From Porphyrobacter sp. HT-58-2 (lineage in GTDB: Bacteria; Pseudomonadota; Alphaproteobacteria; Sphingomonadales; Sphingomonadaceae): a stretch of DNA of 64,000 bases. The notes under the pieces were generated by a model, which did no database searches, was not told the origin of the DNA, and saw nothing but the letters and a program-made list of their open reading frames with translations. The DNA lies in assembly GCF_002952215.1 (NCBI RefSeq), contig NZ_CP022600.1:1922001-1986000 (forward strand), given 5' to 3'. Positions 41,734-50,747 of this stretch are shown here, one piece after another (the stretch's first letter is position 1; every line of letters starts with the position of its first letter). Made by a program: the position numbers and the translations under genes.

Positions 41734-43398
41734 TCAATTCAGACGCGCATCAAACAGGATTGCGAAACTGGCACCACCACCAAGGTTGGCGACCGTGCCC
41801 GTCAGCGTTGAGCCGCTGAATGCACTCCCGTATGGATCGCTCTCGTCCGGGCCAAGCGCGTCGTCATCTTCGCTGATCGTTGCGCTCATGCAGCTGGAAC
41901 CGGTTCGAACGCTTCCCGCCACAAAGGTGAGTGAAACCGGCAGATTATCGATGACACTGACTTGCTCGACCGGCAATGTGCCCGGGTTGCTCACCTCGAT
42001 GCAGTAGCGGATCGTGGCTCCGGGAATTGCCTTGGGATTGGTGCTGCCCGCCCCGTCGGCGAGCACGGTGGAGGTTTTGCTGACGACAAGGGGAACCAAC
42101 CGCGCGTTGGTGTAAGTGCATTCCACCGCGACCTCGCCCGGCCCGACCGTCAGCCCATCCGACAAATTGGTATCAGCCGTGCCGGTGCAGGCCAGCGAAG
42201 CCTGGTAATTGCCTGCATTGCCTGGGGCCATGGCCTCAGCAAGCATCAGCGTGTCGCCAATGTTGACGGGCGTAGACGTGGGGTCGATATCAAGATCGCC
42301 CGCTGACCCCGCATCAGAGACAAGCGTGTCAAGGACCGCCGCATTGCGCGTCACCGTCACGATCGCACGATCGCCTGTCACCGCGTTTACCCACTGCTTG
42401 CGCAGGGTTAGCCGCGCATCATTGTCGGTGATGGTATGGGTGCTGGTCGTCTGGACGGCGGCGCCGCAGTCGGTGGTATGCGCAAGCGTATAGCCTGTGC
42501 CTGATGAGAGCGCATAGGTGATCGTTTCGCTGCCCTCGACATCTGCATCGTCGATAACCGCAATGCCAAGCGGGATCGGGCTGTTGAAATAGGTGCCCGC
42601 CGGGATGGTAACGGTAAAGGCCGCACCGCCGCTCGGGGTGGTATAATCTCTGCCGCGAACCGCGGTCCCGCCGGTGATCACGACATTGACATTGATCGGG
42701 TTCGGCGTGCTCCCGGTAATCAGCAAGGTCGCGCCAGGCAGGGCCGGGTTGGCCTCGAGGCCTGTCGTCGAAGACGCCGCAAGCTGGACAAAGGGCCGCA
42801 GGTTCAGCCGGATCGCATCGAGAAAATTGCCCAACGATCCCGGATCACTGGTGGTGAACTGCACGCGCTGAAGGCCAGAGGGCCCGCTGTAGGTTGTCGA
42901 CCCATTGTTCACGTTCCAGACGGGATTGCTCGTCCGTGAGGCCTGGGTTGCAAGGGACTGCAGCACAGCGCCCGCGCTGTTTGCGACCTGAAATCGCACC
43001 GTCTGCGTCGAAGGACCGCCCGACCTTGCGCGGTGTGCAAAGGTCCAGCTGATGGGCTCCCCGGTGATGAGGCAGATATTCTGGAAAAAGGTGCCGTTCC
43101 GATTGGCGTTCATCTCGGCAAAAACATTGCCTTCAAAAGCCGGCACGCCGTTGAAGCGGGAATCCCATAACTCGATTTCAGCGGTTGTCGTCTCCCAGCC
43201 GGGGACCTGATCGCTGGGAAGGATCTGAAAAGATGGCGCGCCCGGGCCAGCCGGATCATTGGCTTCGAACGAGGGGTTCTCAAGTGAGCGAAGCTGAGCA
43301 AGGGCAGGATTATGCGCCAACAGCACCAGAACCGCGGCGCACAGCCTGCCGGCATTCCCCGGCACAGGATAATGTCTCAATCGTCCAGCAAGCGTCAA
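41734..43398 (-). CDS. Secreted surface protein with Calx-beta-like and DUF11-like domains
   Basis: 554 residues with a signal peptide (LCAAVLVLLAHNPALA). The N-terminal domain LRSLENPSFEANDPAGPGAP resembles carbohydrate-binding beta-sandwiches of secreted proteins. The middle TAVRGRDYTTPSGGAAFTVT, then VEGSETITYALSSG, is Calx-beta-like. The C-terminal VVSKTSTVL, then IRYCIEVSNPGTLPVEQVSV, then DNLPVSLTFV is the DUF11 repeat. The end LGGGASFAILFDARLN has no sorting motif that I recognise. It may be a cell-surface or released adhesin. It is not part of the transfer operon. Confidence 0.75.
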   Translation of the reverse strand: MTLAGRLRHYPVPGNAGRLCAAVLVLLAHNPALAQLRSLENPSFEANDPAGPGAPSFQILPSDQVPGWETTTAEIELWDSRFNGVPAFEGNVFAEMNANRNGTFFQNICLITGEPISWTFAHRARSGGPSTQTVRFQVANSAGAVLQSLATQASRTSNPVWNVNNGSTTYSGPSGLQRVQFTTSDPGSLGNFLDAIRLNLRPFVQLAASSTTGLEANPALPGATLLITGSTPNPINVNVVITGGTAVRGRDYTTPSGGAAFTVTIPAGTYFNSPIPLGIAVIDDADVEGSETITYALSSGTGYTLAHTTDCGAAVQTTSTHTITDNDARLTLRKQWVNAVTGDRAIVTVTRNAAVLDTLVSDAGSAGDLDIDPTSTPVNIGDTLMLAEAMAPGNAGNYQASLACTGTADTNLSDGLTVGPGEVAVECTYTNARLVPLVVSKTSTVLADGAGSTNPKAIPGATIRYCIEVSNPGTLPVEQVSVIDNLPVSLTFVAGSVRTGSSCMSATISEDDDALGPDESDPYGSAFSGSTLTGTVANLGGGASFAILFDARLN

Positions 43399-43712
43399 CT
43401 TCGGCTCCGTCTCCCGCGGGCCGGCAAGCGGCGAGCCTTTGCGCGCAGAGCGAGCAGCTGATTAAGGGATTTTAGCTAACGCACCGTTAACCTAACTTTC
43501 CCTTGAGCAATCTTTCGCCCATGCACCTTGAGCAGCTCCTTCCGCCGCAAAAGATCATGATGCATCCGCATGACCTTGAGGCGAGGCAGAATCACAGGAG
43601 GGATTGGTGGACATCGCTGGGCTGCTGCCGGCAGAGCGGACCTCTTCCAGCGCTTGGGGCTGTGCCCGGGACTTGCCGTCCTGATCGCCGCTTCAGGGGG
43701 GATTTGAAGGGG
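43399..43712. other. Intergenic region
   Basis: 314 bases between the surface protein and a small gene. A plus-strand frame from 43503 is open for 132 codons but has proline/arginine-rich text without a recognisable domain, so I do not call it. The 3' side is rich in short G and C runs. No other signal is seen. Confidence 0.4.
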
Positions 43713-43847
43713 CTAGGCCGCACCTATAAATTTGCCAAGGTCGTACGCCCATTCGCCTCCAAAGCGAAGGGCCGCATAGATTCCGATGAGCAAAAAGCCG
43801 GCATAAACCAGCCCTTTGAGGCGATCGGCTTTGGCTTTCCGTTCCAT
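43713..43847 (-). CDS. Small single-pass membrane protein
   Basis: 44 residues: MERKAKADRLKGLVYAGFLL followed by IGIYAALRFGGEWAYDLGKF. A charged N-terminus is followed by one helix. ATG 43847 has GGAG three bases upstream in the codons before it. The codon pattern and composition look coding, unlike the overlapping longer frames. Function unknown. Confidence 0.55.
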   Translation of the reverse strand: MERKAKADRLKGLVYAGFLLIGIYAALRFGGEWAYDLGKFIGAA

Positions 43848-44000
43848 CTCCAAACCACGCTCCTTGTGCTACCAGCTCGTATGGCTATCATCGCGCGATA
43901 ACGACAACAACCGCATCCTATCAGGAAGTGCCGTCGTTCGCAGAAACCTCGCGAAAAACTGCCATCCGGCTGTTGGGGAAGCCTTGCTGTCAGTCGCCGG

Positions 44001-44474
44001 CTAGACCTGCTCAATACGCCCTCTGGCCGTGGCAAGCGCGCCCTTGGCCTCGATCAGCGTCGCGCAATCGCCCAGCAGGGTCGGTGGCATGTTCACAAAG
44101 ACATTTTCATAATCCCCGGGCCTGATGCGGTAGGTTTCGTGATAGACACCGACTGTCCCGTCATTGCCGACCTTGCGATTGAAATCGGCCCAAGCCGGAA
44201 GGTGCTGAAGATCCCTCGCCTTGGAATAGGCATCGAGATCCTCGAAAGAGCGCCAATACTGGATCAGAACGATGGTGCGTCCGAACCAGGTCTTGCCGCC
44301 AAGAAAGCCCCGTTCAGGCTGGAGCGATAGCTCGCGGATCATCCGTGCCATCGCCAGGATCAGTGGCAGCCAGCGGTGCACCATCCACCAGCGGTTGATC
44401 CGCATCCCGATGATGAACACCACGAAGCCTTCCTCGGCTTGGGCCGTCCAGCGGCCCTGCATTACACCCGTCAT
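44001..44474 (-). CDS. DUF4188 family protein
   Basis: 157 residues. WTAQAEEGFVVFIIGMRINR, then MVHRWLPLILAMARMIRELS and RTIVLIQYWRSFEDLDAYSK, then GTVGVYHETYRIRPGDYENV match the DUF4188 (dimeric alpha-beta barrel, monooxygenase-like) family. No substrate is known. It is the third gene of an operon with the frameshifted gene at 44492 and the DUF2141 gene, with GGAGGG 8 bases before its ATG. Confidence 0.85.
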   Translation of the reverse strand: MTGVMQGRWTAQAEEGFVVFIIGMRINRWWMVHRWLPLILAMARMIRELSLQPERGFLGGKTWFGRTIVLIQYWRSFEDLDAYSKARDLQHLPAWADFNRKVGNDGTVGVYHETYRIRPGDYENVFVNMPPTLLGDCATLIEAKGALATARGRIEQV

Positions 44475-44491
44475 TGCGATCCCTCCTGCGC

Positions 44492-44832
44492 TTATGTGCC
44501 CGACATGTCCCTGCCCACTGCCGCTCGGACCCTCTGCAAGGCGAACGCGACACAGGCCATGCCCATTGCGAGATTATCTGAGGCCAGGTCGTCGTTGTCG
44601 GCGGGCTGGGCAGCGCCGCAGCGCGATCGGTGCAGGTCCGCCGGACGATTTCGGCAAGCACGTGATCGCCGCTGGCAAAGCAGCGCCAGGCGGCATCATG
44701 CAAGACCCGGATCGGGCGGCCTGCTTCACGCAGCGACAGCCTTTGAACCCGGGTTGAGCTGACGTTCGCCAGCGCCTCACTCAGGCATCCCTTGCGAAGA
44801 TCCGCACCGGTCATGGCGTGGTCGCAAATCAT
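44492..44832 (-). pseudogene. Unknown gene, probably frameshifted
   Basis: ATG 44832 is coupled to the DUF2141 stop (TGATG). It reads MTGADLRKGCLSEALANVSS, then REAGRPIRVLHDAAWRCFAS and HVLAEIVRRTCTDRAAA. Near 44608 the plausible coding text moves to another frame, ADNDDLASDNLAMGMACVAF followed by ALQRVRAAVGRDMSGT and a stop at 44492. That stop is followed by the ribosome site of the DUF4188 gene. A shift at the CCCGCC-rich stretch would explain it. If there is no shift, the frame runs on into the DUF4188 gene, which is unlikely. The family is not recognised. Confidence 0.5.
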
Positions 44833-45266
44833 CACTTTGCGAGCGCGATCGTAAGGGACAGGCTCTTGCCCCCTTCGAGCGTAAAGGCAGCTTCGTGAAA
44901 GCGCGGCGGCCGCATCACGTGGCGGATGTTGTTCGAGACGCCCCAAGGCTGGCGCGGGCGCCCGAGAAAGTCGCGGGTGATGTCGGCCTGACCTTCAGGC
45001 AACAGGGCCACCACCAGCGCGTAATTGCCTGGCGCAAGTCCGCGAAACACACAGGCGGCAGCGCCTGCTGCGCGCTTGGTCCGATCCTCTCCTGCCGTGC
45101 CCCTACCAAACGGGAAGTTGCGCGGGCTGTTGTAGAGACGGCACGCGACATCGCCCTTTTGTCCTTCAACGCCCGATACCATCACGATCACATCTTCGCT
45201 CGCAGCCTGTGTGGCCAACAGGGCGGTGCTCAGGGCAGCAGCGGCATTCAGGAACGAGCGCAGCAT
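44832..45266 (-). CDS. DUF2141 domain exported protein
   Basis: 144 residues with a signal peptide (AAALSTALLATQAASEDVIV). The DUF2141 core is GDVACRLYNSPRNFPFG, then GLAPGNYALVVALLP, DFLGRPRQPWGVSNNIR and FHEAAFTLEGGKSLSLTIAL. These are small periplasmic beta-sandwich proteins of unknown function. It is the first gene of a three-gene operon whose promoter region holds two TTGACAnTGTCAA palindromes. Confidence 0.85.
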   Translation of the reverse strand: MLRSFLNAAAALSTALLATQAASEDVIVMVSGVEGQKGDVACRLYNSPRNFPFGRGTAGEDRTKRAAGAAACVFRGLAPGNYALVVALLPEGQADITRDFLGRPRQPWGVSNNIRHVMRPPRFHEAAFTLEGGKSLSLTIALAK

Positions 45267-45282
45267 AGTCGGTTCTCGCGTG

Positions 45283-45324
45283 TTGACACTGTCAATTGGT
45301 GGGTTAAAATGTTGACAGTGTCAA
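45283..45324. promoter_or_regulatory. Two identical-type palindromes overlapping a divergent promoter
   Basis: TTGACACTGTCAA at 45283-45295 and TTGACAGTGTCAA at 45312-45324 are each perfect inverted repeats around one base, 29 bp apart. On the plus strand the first supplies a consensus -35 (TTGACA), followed after 16 bases by TAAAAT at 45305-45310, a good -10 for the GNAT gene. A repressor bound to both sites would cover this promoter and the start of the DUF2141 gene. Such sites are usual for TetR-type repressors; none is encoded nearby. Confidence 0.7.
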
Positions 45325-45348
45325 CCTTCTTTTCCGGCGTCCATGTCC

Positions 45349-45975
45349 ATGAACCACGGGAATAAAACCTCAGAAGTCACCCGCGCGGACATTACCTGCC
45401 GTGTGGCCTCAGCGCATGACAGGCAGGCCGTTATTGCCACGCTGGCTGAAGCCTTCGCGCATGAGCCTGCCTTTTCCTTCATCCTCCCCAATCACGCGGC
45501 ACGAAGCCGCGCACTGATGCGCGCCTTCGGTATCGCCTTCGACCAAGACACAAGAGCCGGCGCGGTATTCCTGACCGATCAGGCCGAAGCAGTAACGCTA
45601 TGGCGCAGCCCGGAGCAAATGCGCGAAGGTCGCTGGGAAGCCTTGCGCACGCGGCTGCCTTACCTCCTGGCCTTCGGTACCGCGATCGGACGCGCGGCCA
45701 CCGTCGCTGATCTGATCAAAGCGAACCTGCCCCCTCAGGGTTGCTGGTATCTGCGTTATGCAGGGTCGCTATCACAGCACCGCGGCAAGGGGTTCGGCGG
45801 CGCGGCAATCCGCGCCGGACTGGCACGCGCCGACGCGGATCGGGCCAGAGCATGGCTCGAAACAGCCGATGTGAACAATCTCGCGCTCTACCGATCGCTG
45901 GGGTTCGAAGTTGTAAAGACCTGGCAGGTGCCCGAAGGCCCGCGCTTCTGGGGGATGATGCGCGCAGCACGATGA
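45349..45975 (+). CDS. GNAT family N-acetyltransferase
   Basis: 208 residues from ATG 45349 (MNHGNKTSE); a nearby ATG at 45343 is equally possible. CRVASAHDRQAVIATLAEAF opens the fold, WYLRYAGSLSQHRGKGFGGA holds the acetyl-CoA motif A (RGKGFGGA), and ALYRSLGFEVVKTWQVP is motif B. It transfers an acetyl group to an amine; the substrate is unknown. It is divergent from the DUF2141 operon and likely shares its operator. Confidence 0.88.
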   Translation: MNHGNKTSEVTRADITCRVASAHDRQAVIATLAEAFAHEPAFSFILPNHAARSRALMRAFGIAFDQDTRAGAVFLTDQAEAVTLWRSPEQMREGRWEALRTRLPYLLAFGTAIGRAATVADLIKANLPPQGCWYLRYAGSLSQHRGKGFGGAAIRAGLARADADRARAWLETADVNNLALYRSLGFEVVKTWQVPEGPRFWGMMRAAR

Positions 45976-45982
45976 GTGGGCT

Positions 45983-47233
45983 TCAGCCCGTGGCGGTGCG
46001 GGCACTCTCATCGCCGGGTGCAGGCGCTTCCAGCTTGGCCCCCTGACCAGCAACCACCCGGTTGCGGCCGCCCTGCTTGGCTCGGTACATGGCCTGGTCG
46101 GCCTCGTTAATGCAGTGGTGCAAGGTGACTTCGGGGCGCCAGCACGCAACCCCGAAAGATCCCGAAACCTTCAAGTGGGGCGGCCAGGAAGGATCGGTCA
46201 GCCTGGCCAGTCGCTGGCGCAGGCGCTCGGCCACCAGGACGGCCATTGGCAAGGAACACTCAGGCAGCAATAGCAGGAATTCTTCCCCGCCCCAGCGGGC
46301 GACCGCACTGTCCCCGCGGCCCAGAACGTCCACCGGCCGTACGGTTTCTAGGATAAGCTCTGCAGCCTTCTGAAGCACGCAATCGCCGCAAGCATGGCCA
46401 TGCTGGTCATTGATTGCCTTGAAATGATCGAGATCGATCAGGATCAGGCTGATCGGCCCGCTATCCGATGCCGCCCGCAGGCTCTGCGCCACCTGTTCGA
46501 ACGCACGCCGGTTGTACAGCCCGGTCAGGCTGTCGCGCGTGGCGAGATATTCCGCCCGCTCCAATGCGCGCGTCAGCTCTGCTGCCAGGTCTTCCTTTTC
46601 CAGCTGGGTCCGGATCAGCGAACGGTCCTGCGTGTAAACCGCTTTGGCAAGGCTCCACAAAGCAGGAATAAAGAAGACCGTTGCGATCAGCGGGATCGGC
46701 CCGATGACGTCGATAAACCATAGTGTCTGCGGCAGCAGAACCGCAAAGAATCCGGCCCCGAAGGCGATGAACCCGTTCCTCCGGGTGGCGATCACCATGC
46801 TGGTCACCGATACAGTGGCGATGATGATGACGCACACGAAAGTGGACGCAATATCCTTGCCCAGCGTCGTGGCAACCGGCAACATCAGACTGGCCCACAA
46901 CGCTCCCGACACGAACGCCATCCCCTGATAGAGATGCCAGAGTCGGTGCTGAGCGGGAGGATCATCATGCGTGCGCAGGCGCGCGCAAACACCCCCCATT
47001 GCGGCCATGCAAGCCGCGTTGGCGGCGACAATCCACAAGGTCAGACCAAAGCCGGGCCGGCCAAGATTGCATAGAGCAATGAGCGCCAGCGGAAGCAGGT
47101 TGGCCAATTGCCAGCGGGCGATGTTCTCAAGAAAGTAGCGCTGAGAAAGCAGTTCGACCCGGCGCTCCCCACCGTCATCGGCGGCCGCCCGAGATTCAGC
47201 AACAGGCGCAGGCTGAGAGGAGATGACACCCAT
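45983..47233 (-). CDS. Membrane-bound diguanylate cyclase (GGDEF)
   Basis: 416 residues. Five or six membrane helices in the first 190 residues (for example MAFVSGALWASLMLPVA and FIAFGAGFFAVLLPQTLWFI), then a short coiled coil, then a GGDEF domain starting RDSLTGLYNRRAFEQV, with active site ARWGGEEFLLLLPE. It makes cyclic di-GMP from two GTP. An RxxD inhibitory site is not obvious upstream of the GGEEF. It faces the GNAT gene end to end (7 bases apart). The ligand of the membrane domain is unknown. Confidence 0.93.
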   Translation of the reverse strand: MGVISSQPAPVAESRAAADDGGERRVELLSQRYFLENIARWQLANLLPLALIALCNLGRPGFGLTLWIVAANAACMAAMGGVCARLRTHDDPPAQHRLWHLYQGMAFVSGALWASLMLPVATTLGKDIASTFVCVIIIATVSVTSMVIATRRNGFIAFGAGFFAVLLPQTLWFIDVIGPIPLIATVFFIPALWSLAKAVYTQDRSLIRTQLEKEDLAAELTRALERAEYLATRDSLTGLYNRRAFEQVAQSLRAASDSGPISLILIDLDHFKAINDQHGHACGDCVLQKAAELILETVRPVDVLGRGDSAVARWGGEEFLLLLPECSLPMAVLVAERLRQRLARLTDPSWPPHLKVSGSFGVACWRPEVTLHHCINEADQAMYRAKQGGRNRVVAGQGAKLEAPAPGDESARTATG

Positions 47234-47710
47234 AATCCAAATCTCGTCAATCGTTCCGGCGAGGATTACGGGATGAAGGTTAATTTCAGGTCTATCCGCC
47301 TATCGATGAACCCCGGCCGTGGATTTCGAACAGCACAGGCGCAACACGATAGCCTCGTTTCCGACCCTGCGGCGCAAAGAATGAAATCCTGAACCCTGAT
47401 CCCGCTTCTGCGCGCACAAGCCGTGACATGATTGACCATAGGGGAGGGCCGCTGGCCGCTTCCTTGTGGCCGGCTTCTGGCGAGAATCCCGTCGAAGCGG
47501 CCGGCCAGTCTTCGGGACCGCATCGCCACGCCGCCAGTGACCAGACGTGAGCGGAAACGGCACGGCGATTTATCTGGCATGGCCGACAATATCAGAAGTC
47601 CCTTGCGGCCTTGTGCCAAGAAATTACAAGGCTTTCGGTATCTTGCCTGCTGTCGGCATCCCCGACGGCTTCATGGCGGCGACCGACCAGAGAAAGCCGA
47701 ACCCTCCATC
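47234..47710. other. Intergenic region
   Basis: 477 bases between the cyclase and the ABC ATPase. The ATPase frame is open back to 47432, but that part (arginine- and proline-rich) has no ABC features, so I treat it as non-coding. The promoters of both neighbours must lie here. No repeat or structure stands out. Confidence 0.5.
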
Positions 47711-48637
47711 ATGTCAGTCCTTGAAATCCACCATCTGGCCAAGCGCTTCGACACCGTGCTTGCGGTTGATGATCTGTCCTTTGCTGTTTCCGCCGGCGAG
47801 ATCTTCGGCTTTCTCGGAGGCAACGGCGCCGGCAAGACCACGACCTTGCGCATGGTGCTCGACATCATCCGTCCGACGTCGGGCACAATCAAAGTCTTCG
47901 GGGCAGCGCCGGATCGCCGTGCGACGTCGGCGATTGGGTTTTTGCCCGAGGAACGCGGGCTTTATTCCGCGATGTCGGCAATTGATACGATCGTCTATTT
48001 CGGGCGGCTGAAGGGACTGCGCGAACCGCTTGCCCGCAGCCGCGGGATGGAACTGCTCGAACGCTTCGATTTGGCCGAACGGGCGAAAAGCCGGATCGGC
48101 GACATGTCGAAAGGAATGGCGCAGAAGGTGCAGTTGGCCACTGCGCTGATTAACGAGCCGGAACTGCTGATGCTCGACGAGCCGTTCTCCGGTCTCGATC
48201 CGGTCAATCAGGGGCTTCTCGAAACCGAGATCTTGCGGGCCGCCCGGCGCGGTGCGGCGGTGATCTTCTCGACCCACGTGATGCAGCACGCCGAGCGACT
48301 GTGCGACCGGCTGCTGCTGCTCAGGAGGGGGTGCAAGCGGTTTGAAGGTACGATCGCAGAAGCGCGCGCGCAGCTGCCGGCCACTCTCATCGCTATCACC
48401 AAGACTGATCTATCCGTCTTGCCCGGCGTCATGTCAGCAGTCGCCGTGTCCGGTGAAGGTGCAGGCGGCGAGGAATGGCGCGAATGGACGCTGACCCTAG
48501 CGCCCGGCATCGATCCAGGCACGGTGCTGGAGCACTGTTCTTCGCAGGGTATCGCCTTGCGGCGCTGGGACCACCGGCAGGCGAGCCTGCATGATGTCTT
48601 TGTCCAGCTTGTCGGCCCCGAGGAGGTCAAGCCATGA
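47711..48637 (+). CDS. ABC transporter ATP-binding protein (NatA/YhaQ-like)
   Basis: 308 residues from ATG 47711. Walker A GGNGAGKTTTL, signature DMSKGMAQKVQLA (a variant of LSGGQ, usual for this subfamily), Walker B LLMLDEPFSGLD and the switch STHVMQ are all present. The C-terminal 90 residues form the extra domain of NatA-like ATPases (DUF4162). It pairs with the permease, which starts 4 bases before its stop. Probable Na+ or drug exporter. Confidence 0.93.
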   Translation: MSVLEIHHLAKRFDTVLAVDDLSFAVSAGEIFGFLGGNGAGKTTTLRMVLDIIRPTSGTIKVFGAAPDRRATSAIGFLPEERGLYSAMSAIDTIVYFGRLKGLREPLARSRGMELLERFDLAERAKSRIGDMSKGMAQKVQLATALINEPELLMLDEPFSGLDPVNQGLLETEILRAARRGAAVIFSTHVMQHAERLCDRLLLLRRGCKRFEGTIAEARAQLPATLIAITKTDLSVLPGVMSAVAVSGEGAGGEEWREWTLTLAPGIDPGTVLEHCSSQGIALRRWDHRQASLHDVFVQLVGPEEVKP

Positions 48638-50133
48638 ACACCGCCAATATCGGGCTCATTGCCCGGCGCGAAATGGCTCAGATCCTCAAGATGCGCAGCT
48701 TTTGGCTGACATTGCTGATCTTGCCCGTAGCGTTGGCAATGGGGCCACTGCTGGGAGAAACCCTTGCGGACACGGATTCCACGCGGGTTGCCGTCATCGA
48801 CCGTTCGGGCACGGGCGCAGCCAAGGCGCTCGAGGCGCGTTTCACGGCTGACGAAACCCAATACCTGCTGCGTGAATTGTCGCGCTACGTCCAGCGCTAT
48901 GATCTTGAGGCTGCCGACCGCAACGCTGTGTGGGCCAGGCAGAACCGCTGGTACACGACAAACGACCTCGTCGCGTTCGAGGCAAGCGGTGGGATCGATG
49001 CCGCGCTGGCCAAGATCGAGACGGTTCGGCCCGACGGTGTGCCCCGGTTCGAGATTCCGACCCACGATTACCAGTTTGTCCCACCGCCGCCCGCATTGTT
49101 GTCCTCCCAGGGCGATGCCTTCTCTGCCGCTGCACGCGGCCTGTTCGCTGATGACCCGGATGACACCAACCCTGAAATCATCGTGATGATTCCCGAAGCT
49201 TATCCGGCGGATCGCGCAATCGGAATCTATGCGGGAGATGATGTTCGCGGGAGCTTCATCTCTACGCTGCAGGAAGTGCTGACAGGCGACCTGCGCACCC
49301 GCCTCTTGGCTGAAGACGGGGTGACGGGGGAGCGCGCGACACTGGTCCAGACCATAGCGCCGACCATCACCATCGACTCCCCTCCGCCCGGAGGCGGTGC
49401 ACGCGACGTTCTTCTGGTGCGCTCCACCGTGCCGATTGCCCTTTCCTATATTCTCATGATGAGCCTGATCCTGTCGGGCAGCTGGATGCTGCAGGGTTCC
49501 GTGGAGGAACGTTCGAACAAGCTGATAGAAAGCCTGCTGGCCTGCATCAGCCCCGAAGAACTGATGTATGGCAAGCTGTTAGGCGGTCTCGTCGTCGGGC
49601 TGATGATGCTGTCGGTGTGGGTGGGCTGCGCCGGTGTGGCCGCCTATGCAACCCAGGGCGTCATTGCCGACATGATCCGGCCTGCGCTGGAGCCGATCTC
49701 GTCGCCCGGCATCATTGCGGCGATCATCTTCTTTTTTCTGGCAGGCTACATCATGGTCTCGGCAATCTTCGTGGCCATCGGTTCGATGGCAGATTCGATG
49801 AGCGAGGCGCAGGGCTACATGATGCCAGTGCTCTTTGCGATCCTGCTGCCCATTACCTTCCTTTTGCAGGCGGTGGTTGCCGGGAATGACGGGATCATGG
49901 TCCAGATCTTCACATGGGTGCCGCTGTGGACGCCATTTGCAGTGCTGGCTCGGTTGGGATCGGGAATCGAGGCATGGGAACTGATCGGTTCAGCCGTGGT
50001 GCTTGCCTTGGCAATCATGGTTGAACTTGTGCTTGTGGGTCGATTGTTTCGCGCCAGCTTGCTGGCGACCGGGCAGAAACCGACGCTAGCCAAAGTGATG
50101 CACCGGTTAAGGCGCACCCCGGATGCTGGCTAG
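48634..50133 (+). CDS. ABC-2 type exporter permease (NatB/YhaP-like)
   Basis: 499 residues. One membrane helix near residue 25, a large extracytoplasmic domain (about 50-260), then five or six helices (IALSYILMMSLILSGSWMLQ onward). VEERSNKLIESLLACISPEE is the coupling segment conserved in NatB-type permeases. Substrate unknown. It overlaps the ATPase gene (ATGA). The stop is followed by an inverted repeat at about 50164-50182 (GAACCGC/GCGGTTC) without a T run. Confidence 0.92.
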   Translation: MNTANIGLIARREMAQILKMRSFWLTLLILPVALAMGPLLGETLADTDSTRVAVIDRSGTGAAKALEARFTADETQYLLRELSRYVQRYDLEAADRNAVWARQNRWYTTNDLVAFEASGGIDAALAKIETVRPDGVPRFEIPTHDYQFVPPPPALLSSQGDAFSAAARGLFADDPDDTNPEIIVMIPEAYPADRAIGIYAGDDVRGSFISTLQEVLTGDLRTRLLAEDGVTGERATLVQTIAPTITIDSPPPGGGARDVLLVRSTVPIALSYILMMSLILSGSWMLQGSVEERSNKLIESLLACISPEELMYGKLLGGLVVGLMMLSVWVGCAGVAAYATQGVIADMIRPALEPISSPGIIAAIIFFFLAGYIMVSAIFVAIGSMADSMSEAQGYMMPVLFAILLPITFLLQAVVAGNDGIMVQIFTWVPLWTPFAVLARLGSGIEAWELIGSAVVLALAIMVELVLVGRLFRASLLATGQKPTLAKVMHRLRRTPDAG

Positions 50134-50163
50134 CCAACCATGCAGATGCGCGATGCCTAGAAC

Positions 50164-50182
50164 TGAACCGCTTGACGCGGTT
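50164..50182 (+). terminator. Hairpin downstream of the ABC exporter
   Basis: GAACCGC and GCGGTTC form a perfect 7-bp stem with a 5-base loop, 30 bases after the permease stop. There is no following T tract, so it is either a weak terminator or an RNA-end stabilising hairpin. Confidence 0.35.
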
Positions 50183-50403
50183 CCGTCATAGGACGGCTAA
50201 TTTCTTGAGGCGGTGCAGCGCCTCACGCGCACACGCGTTGGCGCGGATCGGGTCCGGGCCGGTTTTGCCCTTAAGGCGGTTTTCAGTGCCGACGCGGGCG
50301 GCTGTCAAAGAGCGTTTTCAGATACCTGCGCGTATGGGCGCGGCGCTGCAAGCGGCTGAGAGAGGGGATTGCCTTCTAGGCGTCATTGACGTACAGACGG
50401 CGC

Positions 50404-50734
50404 GTGCAGTACCGCCCGATCACCGTTGCCGAGACGCAGGCCTTCGCCCGCGCGGCAGCGAAGATATGGAGCGAGGAGGAACTGGCCGCGCTGGTCGATC
50501 ATGTCGCCCATAACCCGGAAGCGGGCGATGTCATCCCCGGCACGGGCAGGGTGCGCAAGATGCGCTGGGGCCGGCCTGGCAGCGGCAAGCGTGGCGGGGC
50601 GCGGGTGTTATCGCCCCGATTGTCCGCTCTACCTGCTGCTGGCCTATGACAAGGCGCAGGCAACGGACCTGACGCAGGACGAGAAGAAGACGGTGGCCGC
50701 CTTCGCAGCGACCAGCAAGGCCACAGTGGATTGA
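50404..50734 (+). pseudogene. RelE/HigB-like toxin with internal frameshift
   Basis: GTG 50404 starts QYRPITVAETQAFARAAAKI, followed by IWSEEELAALVDHVAHNPEA and VRKMRWGRPGSGKRGGARV, the RelE/NadS-partner toxin text. At about 50610 the usual YFYRD segment is missing and the text continues in another frame as CPLYLLLAYDKAQATDLTQD to the stop at 50734. The deleted core holds catalytic residues, so the toxin is inactive. It lies 13 bases before the antitoxin gene. Confidence 0.75.
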
Positions 50735-50747
50735 AGGAACACAGGCG

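Noticed and set aside
43503..43901. 132-codon plus-strand frame
   Set aside because: No ribosome site, no domain; its end overlaps a better small membrane-protein frame on the minus strand.
45283..45324. Palindromes as a transcription terminator
   Set aside because: They lie between divergent genes, lack T runs and contain -35 boxes, so an operator is more likely.
47432..47710. N-terminal extension of the ABC ATPase
   Set aside because: The open frame continues upstream, but the ABC domain begins at ATG 47711 (MSVLEIHHLAKRF), and the extension has no conserved sequence.
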